A stretch of DNA of 64,000 nucleotides from Ferrimonas sp048263965 (lineage in GTDB: Bacteria; Pseudomonadota; Gammaproteobacteria; Enterobacterales; Shewanellaceae): the NCBI RefSeq assembly GCF_048263965.1, contig NZ_JBLXDO010000020.1, positions 12,630 through 76,629 of the forward strand, read 5' to 3'. A program made the translations under genes and the position numbers. Numbering within the stretch: the stretch's first letter is position 1; every line of letters starts with the position of its first letter. The notes beneath the pieces are model-generated. The model ran no database searches. It saw only the letters and a program-made list of their open reading frames with translations, and was not told the DNA's origin. Shown piece by piece: positions 25,738 through 35,463 of this stretch.

Positions 25738-26117
25738 AACCTCGACTTGGTTTTGGTCTGACAGGGACGGTGTCTCTGCATAGGGCGTGTCAAACAGAAA
25801 ATTATACCTTGAACTAAGAGTATTATCGAAAACTTTGAAATGGATTCAGTGGTGGAAGGAAGTCCCGATGAGAAGCCACCAGGCGGGCGAGGCTCATGCT
25901 TACTAAGGTATTGAATCGGAATCTAATAGGCATTAGGTTAACTTCGGCTGTAACGGTAATGTTGAATTCACTAAAGGTCTAATGGCCGGAATCGGTGAAT
26001 CCGATACACTTTGACTAATCTGTTACGCCATGGATAGGTGCACCGGCGCCTGGGGTATCCAACGTAATCTGCCTGCCTTTGGGCGAGGTGGCATGAGTGC
26101 ACCCACAAGGACGCCAT
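25738..26117. other. Divergent intergenic region
   Basis: About 380 bases between the leftward PotD-like gene and the rightward CrbR-like regulator. It is AT-rich around 25790-25850. No gene or clear operator could be identified; it must contain the two divergent promoters. Confidence 0.35.
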
Positions 26118-26759
26118 ATGTTTCAACCGGAAAAAATAATCATTGCCGACGATCACCCGCTGTTTCGTCAGGCCCTTCTCTCTGTTCTGGAGAAACAGTT
26201 TCCCAATTCCCAAGTGCTGGAGGGGGAGTCGGTGCGCCAGTTGAAGGGGTTGTTGGCGCAGCATGGTGATACAGACCTGCTTTTGCTCGACCTCAACATT
26301 CCTGATGCCCATGGTTTCAATACCCTGGTGCAGATTCGCTCTGAATACCCCGAGCTTGGAGTGATCATCATTTCGGGCCAGGAGGATAATCGCACCATCG
26401 CCCAGAGCGTTCGCTGCGGAGCCGCTGCCTTCGTGCCTAAATCTCAACCTGTTCCCAGAATGATAGAGGCGGTGGAAGCGGTGATGTCCGGTCAGCAGTG
26501 GTTGCCCGAGGGGACGGACCTGAGCGATGGCGCCAGTGATGGCGTCGAGGAGAAGATCGCCAGTCTCTCCCCCCGCCAGCACAAGATTCTGATGATGTTT
26601 GCCGATGGTTTGCTCAACAAGCAGATTGCCCAGGAGCTGGGCCTTTCCGAAGCCACCATCAAGGCCCACGCCAGTGCGATCTTTCTCAAGCTGGGGGTGC
26701 GAACCCGCACTCAGGCGGTGATTGCCATGAAGCAACTGCAACCGGGGGCGGTCAGCTGA
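26118..26759 (+). CDS. crbR: LuxR-type response regulator, CrbR-like
   Basis: Two-domain response regulator of 213 residues. The ATG at 26118 follows AAGGA by seven bases; an upstream in-frame GTG adds seven unlikely residues. The receiver domain has acidic pair ADDHPLF, phospho-acceptor Asp in LLLLDLNIP and the conserved Lys in VPKSQP. The C-terminal LuxR/NarL helix-turn-helix (about 145-205) reads LSPRQHKILMMFADGLLNKQ and TIKAHASAIFLKLGV. It converges on the large SLC5-linked histidine kinase gene, 19 bases away. In Vibrio the CrbS-CrbR pair controls acetyl-CoA synthetase and acetate use. The partnership here is inferred from proximity and domain match; the regulated genes may include the adjacent porin-ABC operon. 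Confidence 0.85.
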   Translation: MFQPEKIIIADDHPLFRQALLSVLEKQFPNSQVLEGESVRQLKGLLAQHGDTDLLLLDLNIPDAHGFNTLVQIRSEYPELGVIIISGQEDNRTIAQSVRCGAAAFVPKSQPVPRMIEAVEAVMSGQQWLPEGTDLSDGASDGVEEKIASLSPRQHKILMMFADGLLNKQIAQELGLSEATIKAHASAIFLKLGVRTRTQAVIAMKQLQPGAVS

Positions 26760-26778
26760 CCAGATGCTCGCCCGGGAC

Positions 26779-29700
26779 TTAGCTGTTCTGGGTATCCAGC
26801 TCCTGACCATAGTTCTGTTGCAGCTCCCTGACCAGGGTGGCACTCATCAGTGCCCGCAGGGCAACTGGCTTCACCAGCTTGCGCAGGAACCCGAAGCCCG
26901 CCTCTTTGGCCCGGTTGACCACCCCTTCGTCTGTGGTGGCACTGATCAGGATGCCGGGCAGGGGCCGGGCACTGAGCTGCTGCATCCGCTGCATCACCGA
27001 GATGCCGTCCTCATCGTTGTTCAGCTGGTAATCCACCAGCATGATGTCCATCTCGCCATGGCGGCTCTCAAGCAGGGCCTCGGCGCTGGCTAGACTGTCG
27101 GCGACAAAGACGCTGCATTGCCAGCTGTTGAGCAGGTTCTCCATGCCGGCGAGTACCGCCGGATCGTTATCGATGCACAGTACCCGAACCCCTTGCAGGG
27201 TGAAGGCGCTGGTCTTGGTGGGAGCGGCCTGAGCCTGAGGGCGGGCGGGCGGCAGTGCCAGGGAGAAGCAGCAGCCCTGGCCAGCTTCAGAGTCCAGAGA
27301 CAAGGTGTGTCCCAGCAGCTGGCTCAGCCCCTGGGCGATATTGAGTCCCAGTCCCAGGCCATTGGGGCCGCCACTCTCCAGGCGGGTAAATTGCTCGAAC
27401 ACCAGCCGCTGCTTCTCTGCGGGAATGCCGGGACCATTGTCCAGCACCTGGATCTCCAGTTGTTCACCGCGGCGGCAGCCCAGCAGCACCTTGCCGCCAC
27501 TGGCGTACCTGAGTGCATTGGAGAGCAGGTTTTGCAGAATCCGCCGGAGCAGTTGTTTGTCGCTGTGCACCCAGGCACTGCAGGGCACCGCCCGCAAGGT
27601 GACCTGATAGCGGGGGGCCAGGGCGCCGAATTCGCCGACCAGGGAGTCCAGCAGGGATTGTAGGGGGAAGGACTCCAGTTTGGGCACTATGGTGCCACTT
27701 TCAATCTTGGTGATGGCGTTAAGATCCAGCAGCAGCTCATTGGCTACCTGCAAGGAGCGGTCGATCTGCTCCAGGCCTGCTCTCTGGTTGGGAGAGAGGC
27801 CGCCCTCCTCCATCAGGGTGGAGGAGAACAGCCGGGCTGCGGACAGCGGCTGCAGCAGGTCGTGGCTGCAGGCTTTGAGGTACTGACTTTTCTGGCGATG
27901 GGCGGATTCCGCTTGCTCCCGGGCAGCGTCCAGTTTGGCGTTGGAGCGGGCCAACTGCTCATTGGCCATGGCCAGCTTGTTGGTGCGCTCAGACACCAGG
28001 GATTCCAGATCCAGATTCTTCTCGGTCAGCAGCGCTTCCGCTTCCCGGTAGACGGTGATGTCGGAGAACAGCATCACAAAGCCGCCGCCTGGCATGGGGT
28101 TGCCCTCGATGCGAATCACAGTGCCATCGGGGAGCTGCCGCTCTGAGCTGTGGCGGCTACCCTGACGAAGGTAGCGAAGGCGCCGGGCAACCTGATGTGC
28201 AACCTCCTCATCGTCATCTATGAGCTGGCTCAGATTGTAGTGAATCAGGTCTTCCACGGGGCAGCCCGGATAGACCAGGCCTTCCGGGTAGTTGAACAGG
28301 CTGAGGTAGCGGCGGTTCCAGGCCACCAGTTTATGGTTGTTGTCGGTGACCGAAATCCCTTCCGAGGCGTTTTCAATGGCGCTCTGCAGCAGCTCCCGGC
28401 TCAGGGCAGTGCGCTGGCTGGTGGCTTCATCCATCAACTGGGCCACCTCATCCAGGGCGATATCCCGTCCCTGCAGGGCACAGGAGATCACCAGCCGCGC
28501 CGAGGCCGAGCCCATTACCGTGGCCAGCAGGTTTTCCGTGTAGAGCACCAGCTCCTGGTCCGCATTTTGTCGCCCCTCTCTGAACCTGGGGTGGTTGCGG
28601 TAGTAAAGGTCGAAACCCTGAGTGGCTTTGTCGTGACCGACAAACCGGGCGGCCAGAAGCTCCAGCTCCTTGGGATCGATGCGCCCCGCCTTGATGGGCA
28701 GACGTTCATGGATGTCCGGCCGGGCAAAGAACAGCTCCATCTGCATCTGCTCCTTGACCGTCTGTCGGCTCAGGGCGGAGATCAGCCAGATCATCCCCAT
28801 GTTCACCACCAGTCCCAACAAGGTAGCCATGGTGGTCGCTCCAAAAGGCGAACCCTCCATGGGGTGAGCATAGAGCCCCAGCTGTGGGGCCAGGTTGAAC
28901 AGCAGCCAGATGCCGAATCCGGCGCCGATGCCGGAGACCACACCGGCCAGACTCACCTTGCGCCACCAGAAGGCGGCGAACAGCGCAGGGCCAATCTGGG
29001 CGATGGCACCAAAGGCGACTTCTCCAAGGGAGGAGAGGGTATGTGGCGGGGCCACCAGGAACATGGCGAACGCCAGGGAGATCACCACCAGCACCAGGCC
29101 TTTGCGCACCATCAGCAGTCTGGCCCTGAATCTGAGGAAATCGGTCTCCTCCAGGGCACTGCGGCGGAATAGGGCGGGGAACACCACTTCGTTGCTGAGC
29201 ATGATGCTCAGCGCCATGGTGGAGATGATCACCATGGCGCTGGCGGCGGAGATGGCCCCGAGGAAACTGAGCAGGCTCAGCCAGAGATGACCGTGATAGG
29301 CAGGCAGGAACAACACATAGGCGTCCGGTGCCATGGAGTCGCCGTACAGCAGGGCGCCGGCCTGGCCCAGAGGGGCGGCGAAAAAGGCAAATACCAGTAC
29401 ATAGAGGGGAAACAGCCAGCGGCTGATCTTGGCTTGTTCCGGGTCTTTCAGCTCCACCATGGTGACCTGAAACTGCCGGGGCAGGCAGAGGAAGGCACAC
29501 ACCACGATCACCGTCAGCCCCAACATGGACACCAGGCTGTTGCCGGTGAATGCGGGCTGGGCCGCCGCTGCGGTGGCCCGCTGCCAGATCTCCGCAGGGG
29601 AGTCGAAGGCCACAAAGGAAACAAACAGCCCCACCACCAGAAAGGCGATGAGCTTGATCAGTGACTCAAAGGCGATGGCCACCATTACCCCAGGGTGGCG

Positions 29701-30240
29701 TTCGGTGACGTCGATGGCCCTGACCCCAAAGATGATGGTAAAGCCCGCCAGTACCAGGGTGACCAGCAGCCCCAACTGCCAGGAGGACAGGGTCATGGTC
29801 TCCCGCAGGATCTCGTAGGAGTTGACGATCGCTTTAAGCTGCAGGGCGATGTAGGGCAGGGTGCCAAACAGGGCCACCAGGGTCACCAGCACCGCCAGTT
29901 TCTGAGACTTGCCGAAGCGGGCCGCCAGCAGATCGGCGATGGAGGTGATGTTCAGTCTCAGACAGACCCGGATGATGCGCTGAATAAAGGGCCAGCCAAT
30001 GACGAACAGCAGGATAGGGGCGATGTACACCGGCAGGTAGGAGAAGTCGCCGCGGGAGGCCTGACCGGCGGTGCCCAGGAATCCCCAGGAGGTGCAGTAG
30101 ACCCCGAGCGACAGGGCGTAGATCAGACTGTGCTGATGGGCGGCCAGTTTGTGGCGGTAGCGATCCCCGAGGAAGGCGATGACAAACAGCAGGCCGATGT
30201 AGCCCAGGCTGACCAGCACCAGGAGCCAGTTTGGAAACAT
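26779..30240 (-). CDS. crbS: SLC5-fused hybrid histidine kinase, CrbS-like
   Basis: A 1153-residue membrane kinase. Residues 1-490 form a sodium:solute symporter domain (many membrane segments, SWGFLGTAGQASRGDFSYLP, GAISAASAMVIIS). A STAC-like linker (about 500-610), a PAS domain (620-740), a coiled coil (735-785), HisKA with the phospho-acceptor His793 in KACSHDLLQPLS and an HATPase with DNGPGIP and GLGLGLNIAQGL follow. A C-terminal receiver (about 1030-1150) has LVDYQLNND. This is the CrbS/CbrA architecture, in which the transporter part senses or carries a small carboxylate or amino acid. All kinase motifs are intact. It is divergent from the porin-ABC operon and convergent with its likely regulator. 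Confidence 0.88.
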   Translation of the reverse strand: MFPNWLLVLVSLGYIGLLFVIAFLGDRYRHKLAAHQHSLIYALSLGVYCTSWGFLGTAGQASRGDFSYLPVYIAPILLFVIGWPFIQRIIRVCLRLNITSIADLLAARFGKSQKLAVLVTLVALFGTLPYIALQLKAIVNSYEILRETMTLSSWQLGLLVTLVLAGFTIIFGVRAIDVTERHPGVMVAIAFESLIKLIAFLVVGLFVSFVAFDSPAEIWQRATAAAAQPAFTGNSLVSMLGLTVIVVCAFLCLPRQFQVTMVELKDPEQAKISRWLFPLYVLVFAFFAAPLGQAGALLYGDSMAPDAYVLFLPAYHGHLWLSLLSFLGAISAASAMVIISTMALSIMLSNEVVFPALFRRSALEETDFLRFRARLLMVRKGLVLVVISLAFAMFLVAPPHTLSSLGEVAFGAIAQIGPALFAAFWWRKVSLAGVVSGIGAGFGIWLLFNLAPQLGLYAHPMEGSPFGATTMATLLGLVVNMGMIWLISALSRQTVKEQMQMELFFARPDIHERLPIKAGRIDPKELELLAARFVGHDKATQGFDLYYRNHPRFREGRQNADQELVLYTENLLATVMGSASARLVISCALQGRDIALDEVAQLMDEATSQRTALSRELLQSAIENASEGISVTDNNHKLVAWNRRYLSLFNYPEGLVYPGCPVEDLIHYNLSQLIDDDEEVAHQVARRLRYLRQGSRHSSERQLPDGTVIRIEGNPMPGGGFVMLFSDITVYREAEALLTEKNLDLESLVSERTNKLAMANEQLARSNAKLDAAREQAESAHRQKSQYLKACSHDLLQPLSAARLFSSTLMEEGGLSPNQRAGLEQIDRSLQVANELLLDLNAITKIESGTIVPKLESFPLQSLLDSLVGEFGALAPRYQVTLRAVPCSAWVHSDKQLLRRILQNLLSNALRYASGGKVLLGCRRGEQLEIQVLDNGPGIPAEKQRLVFEQFTRLESGGPNGLGLGLNIAQGLSQLLGHTLSLDSEAGQGCCFSLALPPARPQAQAAPTKTSAFTLQGVRVLCIDNDPAVLAGMENLLNSWQCSVFVADSLASAEALLESRHGEMDIMLVDYQLNNDEDGISVMQRMQQLSARPLPGILISATTDEGVVNRAKEAGFGFLRKLVKPVALRALMSATLVRELQQNYGQELDTQNS

Positions 30241-30669
30241 GTACTATCCCTATTGTTTTTGTGTGCCTGAAACTCCGCAGGCCTGTTTCAGCTTCAGTGT
30301 AACGACAGCTTTGAGAAGGACATAGGGCTTGTTGCCCTTTGGTGGTTAGAATTTGGCTGAGAATGATGGCCATCAATCAAGGCGTTCGAATGCAGGCATA
30401 GTGGTCCTATGTCAAATTCGAACAACGCAGAGTGGTGGTCGTCAGGTCAGCCCCGCAGGGCGCCTTGAAGTACCCGGACTGACTGCAATCTCAAGCAGAC
30501 ACAAGTTGTTTTTTACTCATCATCGTCAAGTGCTGGCGCAAAAACAATCAGCAAAGGTCAACAAGCCCTAATACTTTCGTATTAATACCTCCGACCTAAT
30601 ACCTATTCCCAATTGTGAGATAGGTCGCCTTTCACGATGTTTAAGGCACCACTACAACAAGGGATGAAG
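30241..30669. other. Regulatory region between crbS-like and porin genes
   Basis: About 430 bases separating the divergent crbS-like gene and the porin-ABC-ligase operon. No gene is visible. The part nearest the porin carries three phased direct repeats (30568-30609), described separately. Confidence 0.5.
30568..30609 (+). promoter_or_regulatory. Three direct repeats with 14-bp period, candidate operators
   Basis: CTAATACTT (30568), TTAATACCT (30582) and CTAATACCT (30596) recur exactly every 14 bases, 60-100 bases before the porin start. Evenly phased direct repeats ahead of a promoter are typical of a regulator binding in tandem. The CrbR-like protein encoded nearby is the obvious candidate; that link is inference. 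Confidence 0.45.
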
Positions 30670-31707
30670 ATGATGAAACACTCAGTCAAACTCGCAGTAG
30701 CCGGCTCTCTGCTGGCCTTTTCCGGCAGTGCACTGTCCGGTTACGAGATTGAATTGTCAGAGAACGACAAGCTGATTTTCGGCGGATATATCAAGGTGGA
30801 TGCCCGATACGTCGACGGGGATGTGGCTTATAAGGATTTCTGGACCGGCGGTGGTACTCCACTTGAGGAGAGCGCGTCCCAGTTCCGCATTTTTGCCAAC
30901 GAGACCCGTTTCAACACCAAGTACATCCATGGAGATGTGACCGGTTTCATCGAGATGGATTTCTTCGGTACCGGTGGCAACCAGGTGATTTCCAACTCCA
31001 CCAGCCCCCGTATCCGTCACGCCTTCGTGAGCTACAAAGGTATCCTGGCCGGCCAAACCTGGACCACCTTCATGAACACCAGCGCCATTCCTGAGTCTGC
31101 CGACTTCGCCGGTGCCCTGGTGGGCCTCTCTTTTGTGCGGCAGGGACAAATTCGCTATTCCGCTGGCGGCTTCCAGGTTTCGGTGGAGAACCCCGAGACC
31201 TTCGGTGGCGACACCTCCAACGATTCCATGCCGGACGTGATCGGTAAGTACACCTTCAAAGGTGACTGGGGTAACGTCAACGTCTCCGTGCTGGGTCGTG
31301 AGCTGAATACCCTGGGTGGTAGCAGCGAAACCGCTTTCGGCGCTTCTATTGCGGGTAAGATCAACACCTTCGGTAAAGACGACTTCCGCTTCCAGTACCA
31401 CCAGGGTGAGCTGGGCCGCTACATCTCCGGCGGCGCCGCCATGGACGTGGTGGGTGAAGAGGTGGAAGACACCACCGCCTGGCTGGCGGCCTATCGCCAC
31501 TACTGGACCGACACCCTGCGCTCTACCGCGCTTTATGGTTGGGTAGAGACCGATGTTACCGAGGTTGAGCGCAGCCAGTGGGGCGTCAACCTGTTCCAGA
31601 ACCTCACTAAGGAGCTGGCCATCGGTTTCGAGGTGGGCCAGTTCAAGATGGAGGAGGTCGACAAAGACTCCTTCTATGGTCAGTTCTCCATGCGTTACGC
31701 CCTGTAA
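30670..31707 (+). CDS. DcaP-like outer-membrane porin
   Basis: A trimeric-porin-type protein of about 346 residues. Three ATGs lie close together (30664, 30670, 30673); the AAGGG site spaces best with the latter two. The signal peptide (KHSVKLAVAGSLLAFSGSALS) precedes GYIKVDARYVDGDV, FANETRFNTKYIHGDVTGFIE and GILAGQTWTTFMN, which resemble DcaP-family porins for dicarboxylates and acyl compounds. It ends QFSMRYAL. As the first gene of the Liv-type ABC and ligase operon it probably admits the substrate through the outer membrane. A GC-rich hairpin follows, probably giving extra porin mRNA. Confidence 0.83.
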   Translation: MMKHSVKLAVAGSLLAFSGSALSGYEIELSENDKLIFGGYIKVDARYVDGDVAYKDFWTGGGTPLEESASQFRIFANETRFNTKYIHGDVTGFIEMDFFGTGGNQVISNSTSPRIRHAFVSYKGILAGQTWTTFMNTSAIPESADFAGALVGLSFVRQGQIRYSAGGFQVSVENPETFGGDTSNDSMPDVIGKYTFKGDWGNVNVSVLGRELNTLGGSSETAFGASIAGKINTFGKDDFRFQYHQGELGRYISGGAAMDVVGEEVEDTTAWLAAYRHYWTDTLRSTALYGWVETDVTEVERSQWGVNLFQNLTKELAIGFEVGQFKMEEVDKDSFYGQFSMRYAL

Positions 31708-31715
31708 CGCCCTCC

Positions 31716-31737
31716 GGCGGCGGGGCCTCCCGCCGCC
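31716..31737 (+). other. Intercistronic GC hairpin after the porin
   Basis: A perfect 9-bp GC stem (GGCGGCGGG and CCCGCCGCC, loop GCCT) without a T-run. It more likely acts as a partial stop or a 3'-end stabiliser of porin mRNA than as a full terminator, since the operon continues 62 bases on. Confidence 0.6.
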
Positions 31738-31799
31738 GCACTACTGCATTACCCCAATCGGGCAGTGGATGCCCCTACCCAAGAATCAGGAGTTTGGGA

Positions 31800-32597
31800 A
31801 TGACAGATTCCATCCTCAAAGTCGAGCACGTCTCTCTCGCCTTCGGCGGAGTGAAGGCGCTGACCGACGTCAGTTTTGAAGTGCCCCGGGGATCGGTGTT
31901 TTCCATCATCGGCCCCAACGGTGCGGGCAAGACCTCCATGCTGAACTGCATCTCCGGTCGTTACCGTCCCCAGAAGGGAGCCATCCATTTTGACGGTCGT
32001 GAGGTAACCAACTTGCGACCTAACGACCGTGCCGATCTGGGCATAGGGCGCACCTTCCAGAACCTGGCCCTGTTTGGTCACATGACGGTGCTGGAGAACA
32101 TCATGGTGGGTCGTCACCACCTGATGAAGAACAACTGGGTGACCGGTCCTCTCTACTGGTTCTCTCCGGCAGAGAAGGAGGAGCTGGCCCACCGCCGCGA
32201 GGTGGAGCAGATCATCGACTTTCTCGACATCACCCACGTGCGTAAATCGGTGGCGGGCACCCTCTCTTACGGTTTGCGCAAGCGGGTGGAGCTGGCCCGG
32301 GCCATGGCTCTCAAACCCAAACTGATTCTTCTGGATGAACCCATGGCGGGGATGAACCTGGAGGAGAAGGAGGATATGGCCCGCTACATACTCGACCTCA
32401 ACGAGGAGTTCGGCATCACCGTGGTGATGATCGAGCACGACATGGGTGTGGTGATGGACATCTCCCACGAGGTGATGGTGCTGGACTTCGGTAAGAAGCT
32501 GATCAGCGGCCTTCCTGAGCAGGTGATGGCGGATGAGCACGTCAAACGCGCCTATCTGGGGCTGGAAGACGGTGACGAGATGCAGGAGGCAGGCTGA
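31800..32597 (+). CDS. Branched-chain-amino-acid-type ABC ATPase (LivG-like)
   Basis: ATPase of 265 residues of the LivG/UrtD group. The ATG at 31800 follows AGGAG at normal spacing; an upstream TTG in the same frame is less likely. Walker A is GPNGAGKTS, followed by the family-typical IGRTFQNLALFGHMTVLENI. The signature region reads LSYGLRKRVELARAMA (LSYG in place of LSGG, which is common in LivG proteins). Walker B is LILLDEPMAGMN and the switch region MIEHDMG. Its stop overlaps the start of the acyl-CoA ligase by one base. It pairs with the LivF-like ATPase encoded downstream. Confidence 0.92.
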   Translation: MTDSILKVEHVSLAFGGVKALTDVSFEVPRGSVFSIIGPNGAGKTSMLNCISGRYRPQKGAIHFDGREVTNLRPNDRADLGIGRTFQNLALFGHMTVLENIMVGRHHLMKNNWVTGPLYWFSPAEKEELAHRREVEQIIDFLDITHVRKSVAGTLSYGLRKRVELARAMALKPKLILLDEPMAGMNLEEKEDMARYILDLNEEFGITVVMIEHDMGVVMDISHEVMVLDFGKKLISGLPEQVMADEHVKRAYLGLEDGDEMQEAG

Positions 32598-34561
32598 TGA
32601 GTCAGGCATTTAACGCGGCCGATCACGGCTTTGAGATGGGCGAGCTCAATACCTTTCCCAAGATTTTGCGCCACAACGGCCAGCACTGGCCCAACGATGT
32701 GGCGATGCGGGAGAAGGAGTTCGGCATCTGGAACGAGTTCACCTGGGCCGACTATCTGGACCGGGTAAAGTGGATGGCCCTGGCTTTGAACAAGCTGGGA
32801 ATCCAATCCAAGGACACTATCGCCCTGCTGGGGGACAATCGCCCCGAGTGGGTATGGGGTGAGTTGGCGGCACACACCCTGGGCTGTTACTCGGTGGGGA
32901 TCTACCAGGATTCTCTCCACGAAGAGGTGGCCTATCTCATCAACCTCTCCGGCACCTCCGTGGTGATCGCCGAGGATGAGGAGCAGTGCGACAAGCTGCT
33001 GGAGCTGGAGGATCAGATCCCCGGCGTGAAATACATCGTCTACTGCGATCCCAGGGGGATGCGAAAATATGACGACGAGCGCCTGGTGGATGTGGAGGAT
33101 CTCTACCGCATCGGCCGTGAACAGGAGAACACGGACTCCAAGCGCTTTGACCAGATGGTGGACGCCACCCACCCGGATGAGGTGGCCATCTACTGCACCA
33201 CCTCGGGCACCACCTCCAAGCCCAAGATTGCCTTGCTCAAGGGGGGCAACTTCATCAAGCACTGCAGCGCCTATCTGAGGGCCGACCCCCGCAGCGCTGG
33301 TGACAACTATGTGTCGGTGCTGCCTCTGCCCTGGATCATGGAGCAGGTGTACGCCGTGGGCCAGGCGCTTATCGCCCGTCAGATCGTCAACTTCGTCGAA
33401 GAGCAGGAGACCATGATGGCCGACCTGCGGGAGATTGGCCCCAGCTTCGTGTTGCTGGCACCACGGGTGTGGGAACAGATCCTGGCGGACGTGCAGGCAC
33501 GGATGATGGACTCCACGCCTCTTAAGCAGAAACTGTATGACTTTGCCATGACCCGGGCTGAGAAGGCCCTGGATCAGGGCAAGAAGTCCACCCTGGCGGA
33601 CTGGTTGCTGATGAAAGCGCTGCGCGATCGCCTGGGCTTCTCCTTCCTCAAGTCCGCCGCCACCGGTGGCGCCGCTATGGGTCCGGATACCTTCCGATTC
33701 TTCCAGTCCATCGGTGTGCCTCTGCGTCAGCTCTACGGTCAGACCGAGATGTGTGGTGCCTACACCATCCATCATGCGGATGACGTGGACTACGACAGCG
33801 TCGGGGTGGCATTCGACAACGCCGAGGTGAAGGTGATCGACGCCGATGCCGAAGGGCTGGGCGAAGTGGTGGCCAAGACCGAAGGGATGTTCTGCGGCTA
33901 TCTGGGCAACCAGGCGGCCTTTGATGAGGACGTTCGCGACGGCTGGATGCACACCGGCGACGCCGGCTACTTCAAGGAGTCCGGCCATCTGGTGGTGATT
34001 GATCGCATTAAGGACCTGGCCCACACCAGCACCGGCATTCAGTACTCCCCCCAGTACATCGAAAACAAGCTGAAGTTCTCCAGCTTCATCGGTGAGGCGG
34101 TGATCCTCGGCAAGAACCGCCCCTACCTGTCCGCCATCCTCTGCATCCGCTTCTCCATTGTGGCCAAGTGGGCAGAGCAGCAGGGCCTGGCGTTCACCAA
34201 CTACATCAACCTGGCCAGTCTGCCCGAGGTGTACGCCAAGCTGGCCCAAGAGGTGGAGAGGGTCAACGCCACTCTGCCCCCGGCGCAGAAGATCGCCAAG
34301 TTCGTGTTGCTTTACAAGGAGCTGGATGCGGACGACGGCGAACTGACCCGGACCCGTAAGGTGCGCCGCGGCGTGGTTGCCGAGAAGTATGGCGACATCA
34401 TCGACGCCATCTACAACGACGAGCCTCAGGTGGACATCGACACGGTGATCACCTTCCAGGATGGCTCCAAGACCCGGGTTCAGACCCAGTTGGAGGTGGC
34501 CACCCTGATTGCGCAGCCCACAGGGCAGGATCAGGACGCCGAGCAAAGGAGAGCATCATGA
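32597..34561 (+). CDS. AMP-forming acyl-CoA ligase (long-chain type)
   Basis: Adenylate-forming enzyme of 654 residues in the long-chain fatty acyl-CoA synthetase group. The ATP loop reads TSGTTSKPKIALLKGG, a variant of the usual TSGTTGxPKG. The A5 motif is LYGQTEMCGAYT, and GWMHTGDAGYFKESGHLVVID with the hinge DRIKDLAHTSTG follows. It would convert a carboxylic acid, ATP and CoA to acyl-CoA, AMP and pyrophosphate. Its gene is locked between ABC transporter genes by overlaps at both ends (1 base and ATGA), so import and activation are co-expressed. The acid is not identifiable; fatty, aromatic or terpenoid acids are all possible. Confidence 0.88.
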   Translation: MSQAFNAADHGFEMGELNTFPKILRHNGQHWPNDVAMREKEFGIWNEFTWADYLDRVKWMALALNKLGIQSKDTIALLGDNRPEWVWGELAAHTLGCYSVGIYQDSLHEEVAYLINLSGTSVVIAEDEEQCDKLLELEDQIPGVKYIVYCDPRGMRKYDDERLVDVEDLYRIGREQENTDSKRFDQMVDATHPDEVAIYCTTSGTTSKPKIALLKGGNFIKHCSAYLRADPRSAGDNYVSVLPLPWIMEQVYAVGQALIARQIVNFVEEQETMMADLREIGPSFVLLAPRVWEQILADVQARMMDSTPLKQKLYDFAMTRAEKALDQGKKSTLADWLLMKALRDRLGFSFLKSAATGGAAMGPDTFRFFQSIGVPLRQLYGQTEMCGAYTIHHADDVDYDSVGVAFDNAEVKVIDADAEGLGEVVAKTEGMFCGYLGNQAAFDEDVRDGWMHTGDAGYFKESGHLVVIDRIKDLAHTSTGIQYSPQYIENKLKFSSFIGEAVILGKNRPYLSAILCIRFSIVAKWAEQQGLAFTNYINLASLPEVYAKLAQEVERVNATLPPAQKIAKFVLLYKELDADDGELTRTRKVRRGVVAEKYGDIIDAIYNDEPQVDIDTVITFQDGSKTRVQTQLEVATLIAQPTGQDQDAEQRRAS

Positions 34562-35451
34562 ATTTCGAGCTGTTACTACAACTGGTGGTCAACGGACTGA
34601 TCGTTGGCCTGTTGTACGGTGTGGTGGGGATGTGTTTCGTACTGGTGTACAAGTCCACCCAGATTGTGAACTTCGCCCAGGGTGAGTTCCTGCTGGTAGG
34701 CGCCTGGACCTGCTGGGCTCTGCTGGTCTATCTGCAGCTGCCGTTCTTTGTCGGCTTCCTGCTGAGCCTGGCCTTTATGGCGGTATTCGGGGTGGCGTTG
34801 CAGATGATTGTGTTAAGGCCAATGATTGGCGAGCCCATCATCTCGGTGATCATGGTGACCATCGGCCTGTCCATCTTCTTCCAGTCCCTGACTAAGTGGA
34901 TCTTCGGTGTGGCGCCGGAGAGCTACCCCAAGGTGTTCGATACCCAGAGCATCAACCTGTTTGGCCTGAACATCGAGCTGGCATACCTGATGAGTACTGG
35001 CATCGCCATCCTCATCATGGTGGGCTTCTACCTGTTCTTTACCCACTCCAAGCATGGCCTGGCAATGCGCGCCACCGCCTTCGACCAGCAGGTGGCCCAG
35101 TCTCTGGGGATCTCGGTCAAGCAGGTGTTCGCCATGAGCTGGGGCATCGCCGCCACGGTGTCGGCCACCGCCGGTGTGGTGATTGGCATGGTGAACGGCG
35201 TCTCCGACTCCCTGTCGGTGATGGGGATCAAGGTGTTCCCGGCGGTGATCCTCGGTGGCCTGGACTCCATCGTCGGCGCCATCGTCGGCGGCATTACCAT
35301 TGGTGTGCTGGAGAACCTGGCGGAGTTCGTCGACAGCCAGTATCTGCACATTGGCAACATGTACGACATTGCACCCTTCTATGTGCTCTTGGTGATTCTG
35401 TGGTTCAAGCCCTATGGCCTGTTCGGCACCAAAGACATTGAGCGGATTTAA
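34558..35451 (+). CDS. LivH-type ABC permease
   Basis: Inner-membrane permease of 297 residues in the branched-chain amino acid/urea group. Its ATG overlaps the ligase stop. Typical segments: LLYGVVGMCFVLVYKSTQIV, NFAQGEFLLVGAW, and KVFPAVILGGLDSIVGAIVGG near residue 225. About eight membrane spans are expected. It would form the channel with the LivM-type partner encoded 40 bases downstream. Confidence 0.92.
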   Translation: MNFELLLQLVVNGLIVGLLYGVVGMCFVLVYKSTQIVNFAQGEFLLVGAWTCWALLVYLQLPFFVGFLLSLAFMAVFGVALQMIVLRPMIGEPIISVIMVTIGLSIFFQSLTKWIFGVAPESYPKVFDTQSINLFGLNIELAYLMSTGIAILIMVGFYLFFTHSKHGLAMRATAFDQQVAQSLGISVKQVFAMSWGIAATVSATAGVVIGMVNGVSDSLSVMGIKVFPAVILGGLDSIVGAIVGGITIGVLENLAEFVDSQYLHIGNMYDIAPFYVLLVILWFKPYGLFGTKDIERI

Positions 35452-35463
35452 AAGGAAGTAACC

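Noticed and set aside
32552..34546. 664-codon antisense open frame over the acyl-CoA ligase
   Set aside because: His/Val/Gly-rich shadow; the plus frame carries all ligase motifs and couples to its neighbours.
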